From Kushneria indalinina DSM 14324 (lineage in GTDB: Bacteria; Pseudomonadota; Gammaproteobacteria; Pseudomonadales; Halomonadaceae), in the NCBI RefSeq assembly GCF_003385845.1, contig NZ_QRDJ01000006.1:496001-560000 (forward strand): a DNA stretch of 64,000 bases, in the 5' to 3' direction. Under the pieces are notes generated by a model. It worked only from the letters and a program-made list of their open reading frames with translations, had not been told where the DNA came from and made no database searches. Position numbers and translations under genes: made by a program. Below are positions 16,904 to 26,516 of this stretch, piece by piece (within the stretch, counting starts at the first letter, position 1; the number at the start of each line of letters is the position of its first letter).

Positions 16904-19900
16904 ATGACCACATCGCTTGATATCCCCACGCTACCGCTTAATGGCCGCCGCCTGATCGAGGCCGGCGCCGGCACCGGCAAGACCTTTACCCTGGCCGCGC
17001 TCTATGTACGGCTGGTGCTGGGTCATGGCGGTGACGCTGCCTATCCTCGCCCTTTAATGCCGCCGGAAATCCTGGTGGTGACCTTTACCGAGGCCGCCAC
17101 CGAGGAGCTGCGCGATCGTATCCGCGCGCGCCTGCGTCAGGCCCGCGAAGTGCTGTTGGGACGTGCCGACAGCGACGCCGTGCTGGATCGGCTGCTGGCA
17201 GACATCGACGCCGGTGATCGAGAGCGTGCGGCCTCGCAGCTCGATGCCGCCGCGCGCGTAATGGACGATGCGGCCATTTTTACCATTCATGGCTTTTGCC
17301 AGCGCATGCTCAAGCGCCACGCCTTCGACAGCGGTGCGCTGTTTGCCAGCGAGCTGGTGCCGGACAGCAGCGTTCTGTTCAGGTCACTGGTGGAAGACTA
17401 CTGGCGTCGTCAGTTCTATCGACAGTCTGCGGCGCGCCAGCGTCTGCTGGCGCAGTGGTGGGAAACGCCGGATGACCTGCGCCAGGAGATCGGCCTGCTG
17501 CTGCACGGCGGCCGCCCCCGGGCACTGATGCTGGGGGAGACGCTGATCCAGGCACCGGCTTCCATCGATGAGGCGCTGGGCCGGCTGGATCAAAGTCTGG
17601 CGCAGAGCGATGCCCAGCTGGCCCGGTTGCGTGAGCTGTGGCAGAGCGCCAGTGACGAGATTGCAGCACTGCTGCGAGAGGCGATCGAGGGCGGCTCACT
17701 CAAGGCCAACATGTTCAAGCCGGCGGATCTGGACGCGCGCCTTGTCGCCCTGGGTCAGTGGATGATGGGCGAACAGGACGTGCCCGACGAGACGCTTCGG
17801 GATTCGAAAGGGCGGCTATGGTGTTCAAGGGCGCGTCTGGAAGACGCCACCAAAAAGAATCACACGCCGCCGATGCATCCCTTTTTCGAGGCGCTTGCGC
17901 AGTTTGAAACGCTTGCCGAGACCCAGCGTGACCAGCAGACCACGGTGCGTGCACAGCTCCTGGCGCACGCCCGGGATACGCTGGCGCAGTCGCTGGCCCT
18001 TGAAAAGCGCCGGCGCGGCATGTGGGATTTCGATGATCTGCTCAACAGCCTTGATGAGGCGCTGGCAGGGCAGGCCGGTGCGCGGCTTGCCGCGCGCATT
18101 CGTCACAACCTGCCGGTGGCGATGATCGATGAGTTTCAGGATACCGACCCGGTCCAGTACCGGATCTTTTCCACCATCTACGCCATGCCGCACCAGATGG
18201 AAGGGCTTGTGTCGGATAATGCTGATGTGTCTGACCCGGGCATGGGGTTGTCGGACACCTCCGAGGTGCCCACCGCGCTTTTGATGATTGGTGATCCGCG
18301 CCAGGCCATTTACGGCTTTCGCGGCGCCGATATCGACACCTACCTGCAGGCGCGCCGCCATGTGGACCAGCGCTACACGCTGGATCGCAACTTTCGCTCG
18401 ACCCAGGCGATGGTCAGTGCCGTCAATCAACTCTTTGCCACCGAGGCGCCCTTTCAGCTGGCGGAGATCCCCTATGAAGCGGTGACGGCCCAGGGGCGCG
18501 ATGAAGTGTTTGTCGAGGCCGGCGAGCCGGTCGAGGCGCTGACCTGCTGGCACATGGACGGTAACGACTCGGTCAAACGCGATGACTATCTCGACACCAT
18601 GGCCACGGCCACCTGTGCCGACATCACGCGACTGCTGGCCGGTGCCCGTCGCGGGGAGACCGGGTTTCGCAGCACCGACGGTGAACTCAGGCCTCTAAGG
18701 CCCGCGGATATCGCCATTCTGGTGCGCACCGGCAGCGAGGCCATGCGGGTGCGCCAGAAGCTGCTGGAGGGCGGGGTCCGCTCGGTCTATCTGAGCCAGA
18801 AGACCTCGGTGTTCGAGTCACGCGAGGCGTTTTACCTGCTGCAGCTGCTGGAAGCCTGTGCCCACCCGCGCAATGATCGCTCCCTGCGCGCGGCGCTGGC
18901 CACCCGACTCATGAGTGATTCGCTGGCGGAAGTGGCGCGTCTGGAGGCCGATGAGCTTGCCTGGGAGGCGATGGTGGCGCGCTTTGATGGCTATCATCGC
19001 CTCTGGCAACGCCAGGGCGTGCTGCCGATGCTGCGCGTGATCATGCGTGATTTTGATGTGCCCGCCCGGCTGCTGGCTCAGGCCGACGGCGAACGAGCCT
19101 TGACCGATGTCCTGCATCTGGGCGAGCTGGCACAGACCGCCAGCGCCCGGCTGGACGGCGAGCAGGCGCTGCTGCGCTGGTGGCATCAGTCGCTTGCCGG
19201 GCGCTTTGACAGCGGCATGGACCCGCAGTCGCTGATTCTGCGGCTGGAAAGTGACGACACCTTGGTGCGGGTCATTACCATCCACAAGTCCAAGGGGCTT
19301 GAGTATCCGCTGGTCTATCTGCCCTTTATTGCCGACCACCGCGAGGTGGATGGCAAAAGCAAAACGCTGATGTTGAGCGACGCCGATCACGGTGCCTCGC
19401 TGATCATGCAGGTCAGCGATGAGCAGCGCGCCCGGGCCGATCGGGTCCGCCTTCAGGAGGATCTGCGGCTTTTGTATGTGGCGCTGACACGGGCGCGCTA
19501 TCTGTGTCGGTTAGGGATCGGGCCGATTTACAAGGGCGCGCCGCGCAAGGACACACCGGAAGGGGCGACAACCCTGGCCGGCGCCGCAATCGGCGCACTG
19601 CTGTGTCAGCACGGCGGGTACACGTCGCTGGATACTGCCACCCTGCGCGAGGTACTGAAATCGCTGGTAACGCCGGGCAGCATCGCGCTGGCGGCGCCGC
19701 CTACCGAGTTGACGCAGACGGTACCGGCGGGGGACGGCGCGTCGGAGGTGGGCAGGGCGCGGCGCTTTGAGGGGCGCATCGACCGCGATTGGTGGGTGGC
19801 CTCCTATACGGCGCTGGTCGAGGGCGCACGCCAGCCCGGTGACATGACCCGCCAGGCGCGCGACGCGATGCTTGAGGCGCAGGGCCCGGGGCTTGACCTG

Positions 19901-20743
19901 GAGGTGCTGGCCGAGACCAGTCCCATTCCGCTGCCGCCGGTACGCCGGTTGCTCGACTTCCCGCGCGGTCCGCGGGCGGGCACCTTCTTGCACGCCCTGC
20001 TGGAAAACATCGACCCGGACCGCCTGGGCGAGCTGGCGGTGCCGGGCTCGGACTATCGCGACGAGCTCTATCGACTGATTCGCCAGCGGGTACAGCGCGG
20101 CAATCTGGACCCGCACTGGGTCACGGTGCTGCATGACTGGTGCTGCGCCGTCCTGACGGCGCCGCTGCATCCGGCCCTGCCGGGGCTGGCGCTGGATCGT
20201 CTGGCCGGCTGGCGCACCGAACTCGAGTTCTGGCTGCCGGCCCGCGGCGTCAGCAGTGATCGCCTGGATGCGCTGATCCGTGAGCATGAGCCACTGCCGG
20301 GAATACGGGCAGAGCTGGCACCCAGAACGCTTGCCGGCATGCTCAAGGGCTATATCGATCTGGTCATTGAACACGACGGACGCTTCTACGTGATCGACTG
20401 GAAATCCAACCATCTGGGCGACACCCTGGAGGCCTATGACCAGGCGGCCATGGTGGCCTCGGTGGTGTCACACCGCTACGACATCCAGTACGTGCTCTAT
20501 ACCCTGGCGCTGCATCGTCACCTGCGTAGCCGGCTGCCGGACTATGACTATGATCATCATCTCGGTGGCGTGCTCTATCTCTTTTTGCGCGGGATGACGG
20601 CCGAAGGCGGAAGAGGCGTGCTGTATCGCAGGCCGGCACGTGAATTGATCGAGCAGCTGGACCAACTGCTGGCGCAAGGCGAGCGGGGCCCCAACGGCGA
20701 CAGCGTCGGGGATGCAATGGCCGGTGCAGGAGCGTTGTCATGA
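16904..20743 (+). CDS. recB: Exodeoxyribonuclease V beta subunit RecB
   Basis: A 1,279-residue helicase-nuclease, somewhat longer than E. coli RecB (about 1,180). Walker A is EAGAGTGKTF near 19-28, the DEFQDTDPVQYRIF box and GDPRQAIYGFRGADID follow, and HKSKGLEYPLVYLPF is the later helicase motif. The C-terminal nuclease domain has GYIDLVIEHDGRFYVIDWKSN at about 1147-1167 with the catalytic Asp and DWK. RecB unwinds DNA 3' to 5' and loads RecA after Chi. The ATG at 16904 places the family N-terminus correctly; an ATG at 16868 adds 12 residues. Its stop overlaps the recD start. recC is not adjacent. Confidence 0.95.
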   Translation: MTTSLDIPTLPLNGRRLIEAGAGTGKTFTLAALYVRLVLGHGGDAAYPRPLMPPEILVVTFTEAATEELRDRIRARLRQAREVLLGRADSDAVLDRLLADIDAGDRERAASQLDAAARVMDDAAIFTIHGFCQRMLKRHAFDSGALFASELVPDSSVLFRSLVEDYWRRQFYRQSAARQRLLAQWWETPDDLRQEIGLLLHGGRPRALMLGETLIQAPASIDEALGRLDQSLAQSDAQLARLRELWQSASDEIAALLREAIEGGSLKANMFKPADLDARLVALGQWMMGEQDVPDETLRDSKGRLWCSRARLEDATKKNHTPPMHPFFEALAQFETLAETQRDQQTTVRAQLLAHARDTLAQSLALEKRRRGMWDFDDLLNSLDEALAGQAGARLAARIRHNLPVAMIDEFQDTDPVQYRIFSTIYAMPHQMEGLVSDNADVSDPGMGLSDTSEVPTALLMIGDPRQAIYGFRGADIDTYLQARRHVDQRYTLDRNFRSTQAMVSAVNQLFATEAPFQLAEIPYEAVTAQGRDEVFVEAGEPVEALTCWHMDGNDSVKRDDYLDTMATATCADITRLLAGARRGETGFRSTDGELRPLRPADIAILVRTGSEAMRVRQKLLEGGVRSVYLSQKTSVFESREAFYLLQLLEACAHPRNDRSLRAALATRLMSDSLAEVARLEADELAWEAMVARFDGYHRLWQRQGVLPMLRVIMRDFDVPARLLAQADGERALTDVLHLGELAQTASARLDGEQALLRWWHQSLAGRFDSGMDPQSLILRLESDDTLVRVITIHKSKGLEYPLVYLPFIADHREVDGKSKTLMLSDADHGASLIMQVSDEQRARADRVRLQEDLRLLYVALTRARYLCRLGIGPIYKGAPRKDTPEGATTLAGAAIGALLCQHGGYTSLDTATLREVLKSLVTPGSIALAAPPTELTQTVPAGDGASEVGRARRFEGRIDRDWWVASYTALVEGARQPGDMTRQARDAMLEAQGPGLDLEVLAETSPIPLPPVRRLLDFPRGPRAGTFLHALLENIDPDRLGELAVPGSDYRDELYRLIRQRVQRGNLDPHWVTVLHDWCCAVLTAPLHPALPGLALDRLAGWRTELEFWLPARGVSSDRLDALIREHEPLPGIRAELAPRTLAGMLKGYIDLVIEHDGRFYVIDWKSNHLGDTLEAYDQAAMVASVVSHRYDIQYVLYTLALHRHLRSRLPDYDYDHHLGGVLYLFLRGMTAEGGRGVLYRRPARELIEQLDQLLAQGERGPNGDSVGDAMAGAGALS

Positions 20744-22842
20744 CACGTCGGGACAAAAGCCTGGAGAGCGGTCAGTTCTCCCTGTTCGATGCTGATGAGC
20801 CGCTGGAGACGCCGGATGCCGACGACGTCGTGCCTGGTGATGACGCCTCGTTCGAGTCCGGACCGGGCTCATATCCGGCGCTCCCGGACGGCGCAGTGGA
20901 CATGGCCTTTATCGAGCAGCAGCTTGAGCGCTGGGTCGCGGTAGGGTGGCTGCGGCCGCTGGATGCCCATCTGGCCCGGTTTGTCAGCGCGCGTGAGCCG
21001 GGAGGCGACCCGCTGGTGACGCTGAGCGCTGCCCTGGTCAGCCATCAGCTGGGGCGCGGACATATCTGTCTGGATCTTGAGCATGCCCTGCGCGACCCCG
21101 ACGCGGTGCTGTCCCTGCCGCCTCATGATGGCCAGGCGTCGGGAGAGGCGGTCGGCATCGTCACCCCCGGTGCGCTGCTGGCGGCGCTGGGGGTTCATCA
21201 TGTCGAGTCATGGAGCGAGCGCTTGCGTGTCTCCTGTGTGCTGGGCCAGGGAGAGGAGGACACCACCTCGCGGCCGCTGGTGCTGGAGGACCGGAGACTT
21301 TATCTGCGTCGCTTCTGGCAGCACGAATGCAGCGTCGTGGCGCGTCTTCAGAGCCTGATGGCCGGCGCCGGTGCGGTCAGCGATGAGATGCTGGCACGAC
21401 TGGAGTCGCTCTTTGGCGATTCGAGCGCGGCCGCGGCGCCCGACTGGCAGAAAGTGGCCTGTGCCATGGCCCTGCGCAATCGTCTGACCGTGATCTCCGG
21501 CGGGCCGGGCACCGGCAAGACCACCACGGTGACCCGCCTGCTGGCGCTGTTACAGGAGAGCGCCCTGAACGAGCAGGGGCGCGCGCTGATCACTCATCTG
21601 GCCGCGCCGACCGGCAAGGCGGCGGCACGGCTGTCTCAGTCGCTGGGCGGGGCGGTCGCCGCCCTGGACGTCCCCGAGGCGGTTCGAGCTTCCCTGCCGC
21701 GGGAGGCCACCACGCTCCATCGGCTGCTGGGTGTTCGGCGTGACAGCCGGCATTTTCGTCACGACGCCGATCATCCGCTGGCACTGGATGTACTGGTCGT
21801 GGATGAAGCCTCCATGGTGGATCTGGAGCTGATGGCCTCGCTTTTGGCCGCGCTGCCGAGCCACGCGCGATTGATCCTGCTGGGCGATCGCGACCAGCTG
21901 GCCTCCGTTGAGGCCGGTGCCGTACTGGGTGATCTCTGTGAAGGAGCCGAACAGGGGCGATGCAGCGATGCGGTGCAGACGTTGACCGAAAGGGCTGCCG
22001 GGCAGGCCCTGCCGGTACGAGATGCGCCGCCGTCGGTGCTCGCCGATCATGTGGTAGTGCTGCAAAAGAGCTATCGCTTTCACGAGCACTCGGGGATCGG
22101 CGCCCTGGCGCGTGGCGTGAATCACGGCAGTCTGGAAGAGATCAGACGCTGCTGGCAGGCCGGGTTTCAGGACATCGAGTTTCAGCTGGTCAGGGAGCAG
22201 GGTGGTGCACTGATCCGCCAGGCGGTCAACGGCTATCGGGAAGCCCTCAGGGCCATGGCCGATGGGGCGGCGCCAGAGGCAGTGCTGCGCCTTTTCGCGC
22301 GCTTTCAGGTGCTTTGCGCCCTGCGTCGAGGATCCTGGGGGGTGGAAGGTCTCAACGACGCGATCGTCGAGGCGCTCTTTCGGGAGAAGCTGGTGGGCGG
22401 TACCCGCGGCTGGTACGCCGGGCGTCCGGTGATGGTCACGCGCAATGATCCGCAGCTGGGGTTATACAATGGCGATATCGGCATCGCGATGGTCATGCCC
22501 ACCGATAAAGCCAATCGTAACGACGCGTCAGGCCGACTGCGCGTCTTCTTCCCGCATCCCTCCGGTGACGGGGTGCGTGCTGTACTGCCGGGCAGGCTGG
22601 GTGGGGTGGAGACGGCATTTGCGATGACGGTGCACAAGTCGCAGGGCTCGGAGTTTGAGCGGGTATTACTGGTACTGCCGGAACGCCCCAATCCGATCAT
22701 GACCAGAGAGCTGGTCTATACCGGCATTACGCGGGCCAGATCGCACTGTTTGATCATGACCGCCTTTGCTGGCGCCGTCGAGAGCGCAGCACTCAGGCAG
22801 ACGTGGCGGGCATCCGGGGTGGGCAAACGCTTAGGCGCATAG
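20740..22842 (+). CDS. recD: Exodeoxyribonuclease V alpha subunit RecD
   Basis: A 700-residue 5'-to-3' helicase of the SF1B group, longer than E. coli RecD (608). Walker A is SGGPGTGKTTT near 250-260, Walker B is VVDEASMVDLELM, and the late motif AMTVHKSQGSEFERVLLVLP and YTGITRARSH are present. The first 60 residues are an acidic, low-complexity extension (SLFDADEPLETPDADD), which accounts for part of the extra length. It overlaps recB by 4 bp (ATGA), implying coupled production. RecD drives the fast motor of RecBCD and holds the nuclease in check after Chi. Confidence 0.94.
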   Translation: MTRRDKSLESGQFSLFDADEPLETPDADDVVPGDDASFESGPGSYPALPDGAVDMAFIEQQLERWVAVGWLRPLDAHLARFVSAREPGGDPLVTLSAALVSHQLGRGHICLDLEHALRDPDAVLSLPPHDGQASGEAVGIVTPGALLAALGVHHVESWSERLRVSCVLGQGEEDTTSRPLVLEDRRLYLRRFWQHECSVVARLQSLMAGAGAVSDEMLARLESLFGDSSAAAAPDWQKVACAMALRNRLTVISGGPGTGKTTTVTRLLALLQESALNEQGRALITHLAAPTGKAAARLSQSLGGAVAALDVPEAVRASLPREATTLHRLLGVRRDSRHFRHDADHPLALDVLVVDEASMVDLELMASLLAALPSHARLILLGDRDQLASVEAGAVLGDLCEGAEQGRCSDAVQTLTERAAGQALPVRDAPPSVLADHVVVLQKSYRFHEHSGIGALARGVNHGSLEEIRRCWQAGFQDIEFQLVREQGGALIRQAVNGYREALRAMADGAAPEAVLRLFARFQVLCALRRGSWGVEGLNDAIVEALFREKLVGGTRGWYAGRPVMVTRNDPQLGLYNGDIGIAMVMPTDKANRNDASGRLRVFFPHPSGDGVRAVLPGRLGGVETAFAMTVHKSQGSEFERVLLVLPERPNPIMTRELVYTGITRARSHCLIMTAFAGAVESAALRQTWRASGVGKRLGA

Positions 22843-22873
22843 GGGACGACAGAGCTTCGGGAGCCGACAACGT

Positions 22874-23017
22874 TTAACTCTGGCCCAGGCGTACCAGCAG
22901 CTGATGGCGAACTGCAGACGGACAGGTCGCCAGATAGCGGCAGAGCAACGCTCTGGGCAGGGCATTCATATCGGCCAGCCGGGTGTTGTGAACGCGCAGA
23001 TAATCGCTTGAAGACAT
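22874..23017 (-). CDS. Small hypothetical protein, 47 residues
   Basis: A short minus-strand gene starting at the ATG 23015-23017, chosen because AGAGGAGAT lies just upstream. The product (MSSSDYLRVHNTRLADMNAL at its start) is basic with hydrophobic Leu-rich stretches and two cysteines, and has no membrane helix or motif I recognise. A longer frame up to 23155 has no ribosome site. It converges on recD and is divergent to the RibD-like gene. The good ribosome site is the main reason for calling it. Confidence 0.5.
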   Translation of the reverse strand: MSSSDYLRVHNTRLADMNALPRALLCRYLATCPSAVRHQLLVRLGQS

Positions 23018-23413
23018 GACAATATCTCCTCTCTGGATGATCGACATGTGCTGATGGTGACAGGCCTTTGGGTAGCGACCCGGGCCACCATGTAATGGCT
23101 TAAATTCTTGTACATTATCAGTACAAGGCGTGTTGAATTGCCAGTCAACGCTCATGAATTTTCACAATCAGCAGGCATGACATTTTTGAACACTGTTCCT
23201 TGAAGCCTCTGAATAAGCCGGTTTCGGCCCATAAGAACCTCATTGCATGGACCTTTTCAGTTAACGGCAGAGGTTTTTGGGAAACTTGTACAATTTTATT
23301 CTTATCAAGGGGCGTCGTGTGTGCATGACAGGCCTTTTGAAGCGGCAAGGCTGTCCGTAGGGTCGCTATTGTCATGTTTTTAAACCGCAACGTACCGGAG
23401 TAGCAGAAGGCTT
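23018..23413. other. Divergent intergenic region with TTGTAC repeats
   Basis: About 400 bp without a convincing gene, AT-richer than its neighbours. It holds the perfect inverted repeat at 23107-23127 and a second palindrome TTGTACAA at 23286-23293. It should contain promoters for the small minus-strand gene and for the RibD-like gene. A minus-strand reading frame across 23145-23390 has no ribosome site or family features, and I leave it out. Confidence 0.5.
23107..23127. promoter_or_regulatory. Perfect inverted repeat CTTGTAC-N7-GTACAAG
   Basis: CTTGTAC at 23107-23113 mirrors GTACAAG at 23121-23127 with seven bases between, a typical operator geometry for a dimeric regulator. The related palindrome TTGTACAA recurs at 23286-23293, about 120 bp before the RibD-like gene. 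The regulator is unknown. Confidence 0.5.
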
Positions 23414-24283
23414 ATGGCAGCGACGACAATTTCCAGAGCGCAGGCCTGGGAACATGTATTGCGCGCCCGCCGGTTTGACTGGCAGCGCGGTCTCTCGTAT
23501 CAGCACGGGCCGATATCAATAACGGCCGGGGGAGAGTGGCACTGTAGTGACGACATTGACGCACCCGCGTCGCAGCTGCTCGACATCATGCTGCCGCTGG
23601 TGGCCCGCACGACGCCCCTGGTCATGGCGCAGCTGGGTCAGAGCCTTGATGGGCGTATCGCCACGGAGTGCGGGGCGTCCTACTACGTGACCGGACAGCA
23701 AGGCCTTGTTCATCTGCATGCACTGCGGGCCGTGGTCGATGCCGTTGTGGTCGGCGCCGGCACCGTGGCCATGGATGATCCGCGCCTGACCGTGCGCCAT
23801 GTGGCAGGGGAGAATCCGGTCCGGGTGGTGCTGGACCCGCGGGGTCGAATGTCTGAAAGTCGCTTTGTCTTTGAAGATGACAGCGCCCCGACGCTGCATC
23901 TGGTGGGGCATGAGCATGTGGCGCGCTGGCAGGCATGTCACGAGCGCCACGGCCGTGGCGTCAGCGTAGGCGGGCTTGGCCTGAAGGAGGACGGTGTCGA
24001 CCCCCGCGAGGTCATCGACCTTTTGCGCCATCAGGGATTGAACAGCGTGCTGGTAGAAGGGGGCGGGATGACCATTTCGCGGTTTTTACAGGAAGGCTGC
24101 CTCAATCGTCTGCACAGTATGGTCACCCCCATGATTATCGGTTCGGGCCGGCCCACGCTGACCCTGCCGGTCATCGAGTGCCTGAGTCAGGCGATGCGTC
24201 CGTCGGCTCGTCATTACACGCTGGGTGATGATGTGCTTTTTGACCTCGATCTTGGCGCTGTTGCGCAAACAGACCGTAATTAA
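23414..24283 (+). CDS. RibD C-terminal type pyrimidine/pterin reductase
   Basis: A 289-residue NADPH-dependent reductase of the RibD-C / dihydrofolate-reductase-like fold. The core is clear: MAQLGQSLDGRIATECGAS, VDAVVVGAGTVAMDDPRLTVR, NPVRVVLDPRGRM and SVLVEGGGMTISRFL. The deaminase half of RibD is absent; instead there are about 70 residues of unassigned N-terminal sequence. Stand-alone reductases of this kind act on riboflavin-type pyrimidines or on pterins. GGAG lies about 14 nt before the ATG. It heads the pterin/glycosyl cluster that runs to about 30 kb, and no other riboflavin gene is in the window, which favours a specialised role. Confidence 0.82.
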   Translation: MAATTISRAQAWEHVLRARRFDWQRGLSYQHGPISITAGGEWHCSDDIDAPASQLLDIMLPLVARTTPLVMAQLGQSLDGRIATECGASYYVTGQQGLVHLHALRAVVDAVVVGAGTVAMDDPRLTVRHVAGENPVRVVLDPRGRMSESRFVFEDDSAPTLHLVGHEHVARWQACHERHGRGVSVGGLGLKEDGVDPREVIDLLRHQGLNSVLVEGGGMTISRFLQEGCLNRLHSMVTPMIIGSGRPTLTLPVIECLSQAMRPSARHYTLGDDVLFDLDLGAVAQTDRN

Positions 24284-24361
24284 CCTTTCTTTTCAGGGCC
24301 TTCGTTGATCGGGTTTCTGTGAAAATGCCAGGGTCCCCTCGTCATTGACTGGAGCCTGAGA

Positions 24362-24589
24362 ATGAGTGTGAAAGGGTTGGTATCGCTGCTGTTTTGTGTG
24401 TTGCTGGTGGTGTCCGGCATCTGGCTGACGCTGGATCAGGCACATCAGGAGCGGCAGTGGAACCTCAAAAGGGATGCGGCCAATGGGGTGATCCCCGGCG
24501 AGCTCCCGGGCGATGAAGCCACTGCCGGCACCGGTCAGCAGAGCAGCGAAGACGATAGCGATAGCGGTATCGTCAACATGCTGCCCTGA
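24362..24589 (+). CDS. Small single-pass membrane protein
   Basis: A 75-residue protein with one N-terminal hydrophobic helix (LVSLLFCVLLVVSGIWLTL, about 6-24), then a charged region and an acidic, Gly/Ser/Asp-rich tail. CTGGAG precedes the ATG at a good distance. The topology suggests a periplasmic acidic tail anchored by an uncleaved signal. It follows the RibD-like gene by 78 bp on the same strand and ends two bases before the stop of the converging UPF0104 gene. No family recognised. Confidence 0.6.
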   Translation: MSVKGLVSLLFCVLLVVSGIWLTLDQAHQERQWNLKRDAANGVIPGELPGDEATAGTGQQSSEDDSDSGIVNMLP

Positions 24590-24591
24590 TC

Positions 24592-25596
24592 CTATCCGGG
24601 CACCTGACGAGAGCTGGTGTGTCGTCCCATCAGCAGGACCACGGCGCCCGGCAGACTCGAGAGTAATATGATTGCCCCGTAGGTCACTGAAATGGCCACG
24701 CCCTGCTGAGCCGATAGCCCGGCCAGCATCCAGATCAGCGCCGCCGCGCTCTCCCTGATCCCCCAGCCGGCCACGGAAATCGGAATGGCCATGGCCATCA
24801 GCACTGGTGGCGTCAGCGCCAGCAGAGTGGTCGTCGGCAGAGGCTCTCCCAGGGCTCTGGCGCAACAGACAAATACCAGCATGTAGCTCAGGACAATGGC
24901 CAGCGAACTCGCCAGCTGGCGCAGCCACAGCCGTCGGTTCCAGAGCCCGCGACGCAGATCGCGGCGCAGGGCGCTCAGCCATTGTGGCGGGTGCCTAAAG
25001 GCCCACACGCCCGCCAGCCCCATCATCATCAATGCCAGGTAGACCAGCGCGTAGGGTATGTCGGTGCGGTCATGCAGCATCAGATTCAGCCGTGACCATC
25101 GCTCGACCAGCCCGTGGCGCAGCGGTGTAAAGATGAGCAGCGTGGCCAGCGCGACCAGTAACAGGGCAGCCTGACCCGAGGCGCGCTCGATAATGACCGC
25201 CCGCAGTGCGGCACCATGAGAGGCATTTCGGGTGCCGTGTCGCCAGGCACGTCCCAGATCCCCCGTCACGCCGCCCGGCAGCATCTGATTGAGAAAGGTC
25301 GATAGATAGTATTCACGGATGGCGGTGGTCAGCGGCAGCGACATGTCCATGTGGCGCGCGGTCAGTCGCCATCGCCAGGCGGACAGCATGATCTGAGGCA
25401 CCGAGATCAGCAGTGCCAGGGCCAGCCAGCCCGGAGAAAGATCGCTCAGGCGCGCCAGCAGGGCATTGATATCCACCAGCCAGAACACGCTTCCCAGCAG
25501 GATCAGCGTCAGCGTCCAGCGCAGTATCGAAGAGCTCAGCAGGCACCGATACCCGCGCATGAGGCCCGCCGCTTGTCGAGGTCGGTCGGCGCTCAT
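24592..25596 (-). CDS. UPF0104 / lysylphosphatidylglycerol-synthase-like membrane protein
   Basis: A 334-residue polytopic membrane protein with about eight helices, matching the transmembrane domain family of MprF and AglD (UPF0104). Recognisable parts are YYLSTFLNQMLPGGVTGDLGRAWR, the family's conserved loop, and ISVAGWGIRESAAALI near the end. The aminoacyltransferase domain of MprF is missing, so lipid translocation or an accessory role in glycolipid or polysaccharide export is likelier than lysine transfer. It is the last gene of the minus-strand operon, overlapping the methyltransferase stop by 4 bp. Confidence 0.8.
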   Translation of the reverse strand: MSADRPRQAAGLMRGYRCLLSSSILRWTLTLILLGSVFWLVDINALLARLSDLSPGWLALALLISVPQIMLSAWRWRLTARHMDMSLPLTTAIREYYLSTFLNQMLPGGVTGDLGRAWRHGTRNASHGAALRAVIIERASGQAALLLVALATLLIFTPLRHGLVERWSRLNLMLHDRTDIPYALVYLALMMMGLAGVWAFRHPPQWLSALRRDLRRGLWNRRLWLRQLASSLAIVLSYMLVFVCCARALGEPLPTTTLLALTPPVLMAMAIPISVAGWGIRESAAALIWMLAGLSAQQGVAISVTYGAIILLSSLPGAVVLLMGRHTSSRQVPG

Positions 25597-26501
25597 GACC
25601 CCTCGGGCACGGCGAACAGATCGGTATGCCCCACTGTGATGACGAGACGGCCATGGGCAATATCCTGCTGGCGCCTGTCATGCCACTGCTTCAGGGCCTG
25701 GCGCTGATCGCTCGCCTGTTCCAGCGCGGCCTCCAGCCAGCCCTGAACCAGCGCCTGCGCCAGAAGTGCCTGGTCGGGAGAAGCGCAGTCCAGCTGCCAG
25801 GGAGCACTGGTTCTGGTGACCTGATAGCCGGCCTCTTCAAGCAGGGTGGCGGCCACCTCCGGTGCCTGCGTACCCAGTGCACCGTTAAAGCCCTTGTCAC
25901 GCTGCTGATGGGCTCGGATCAGTGCCTGCACCTGCTGATCCATCGCCAGCAGGTCAGCATCGCCATGGTTGCCGTCACGGTCGATAAGCGCATTGTCACC
26001 ATTGATGCTCATGGCCAGCCAGACCGCGCATTGATGCGACGCGCATCGAGCAGTCAGCGTTTCCAGCCATGGGCTTGAGACCAGATCCAGCAGGGCGGAG
26101 GCGGTGACAATATCGGTTTTGCTTAGTACATCGTCCGTCAGCGCCTGATCCAGCCCGGAAAGGTCGCGCTGCAGGCAGTGCAGTTCGGCAATATGGTCAT
26201 GATGGGGATGGCCCTCGCCACGGGCATGCGCCAGCAGCGCAGGGTCCTGATCGATCAGGGTCCAGTGCTGTTGCGGTGGCAGGCGAGGGGCGAGATAGCG
26301 CAGGTTGTTGCCACTGCCACAGCCCAGATCCAGCAATCGCAAGGCGCCCTGGTGCGGGCGTGATGACAGCCAGTGTCGGCAGATGCCGGCCAGCGGCTGC
26401 TCATCGCGGGCACGATGATCGGCTGCTTCACGCAGGGCAAGCCACGATGGGCTGAAATCACTGTGCTCGGCCATCTCGCCCTGAGGCCGTGGTGGGGTCA
26501 T
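25593..26501 (-). CDS. Class I SAM-dependent methyltransferase
   Basis: A 302-residue protein with a Rossmann-like SAM-binding core. Motif I is LLDLGCGSGNNLRYLAP near residues 50-66, and the acidic residue after strand 2 is in WTLIDQDPALLAHA. The C-terminal portion (QALKQWHDRRQQDIAHGRL) is helical and has no named domain. The substrate is unknown; placement between a glycosyltransferase and a UPF0104 protein suggests modification of the cluster's product. The start lies 15 bp after the GT4 gene stop and its stop overlaps the next start. Confidence 0.82.
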   Translation of the reverse strand: MTPPRPQGEMAEHSDFSPSWLALREAADHRARDEQPLAGICRHWLSSRPHQGALRLLDLGCGSGNNLRYLAPRLPPQQHWTLIDQDPALLAHARGEGHPHHDHIAELHCLQRDLSGLDQALTDDVLSKTDIVTASALLDLVSSPWLETLTARCASHQCAVWLAMSINGDNALIDRDGNHGDADLLAMDQQVQALIRAHQQRDKGFNGALGTQAPEVAATLLEEAGYQVTRTSAPWQLDCASPDQALLAQALVQGWLEAALEQASDQRQALKQWHDRRQQDIAHGRLVITVGHTDLFAVPEGS

Positions 26502-26516
26502 CGGCGGTCGCTCCGG

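Noticed and set aside
23145-23390. Minus-strand frame of 81 codons in the divergent spacer
   Set aside because: No ribosome site, biased composition and overlap with candidate operators.
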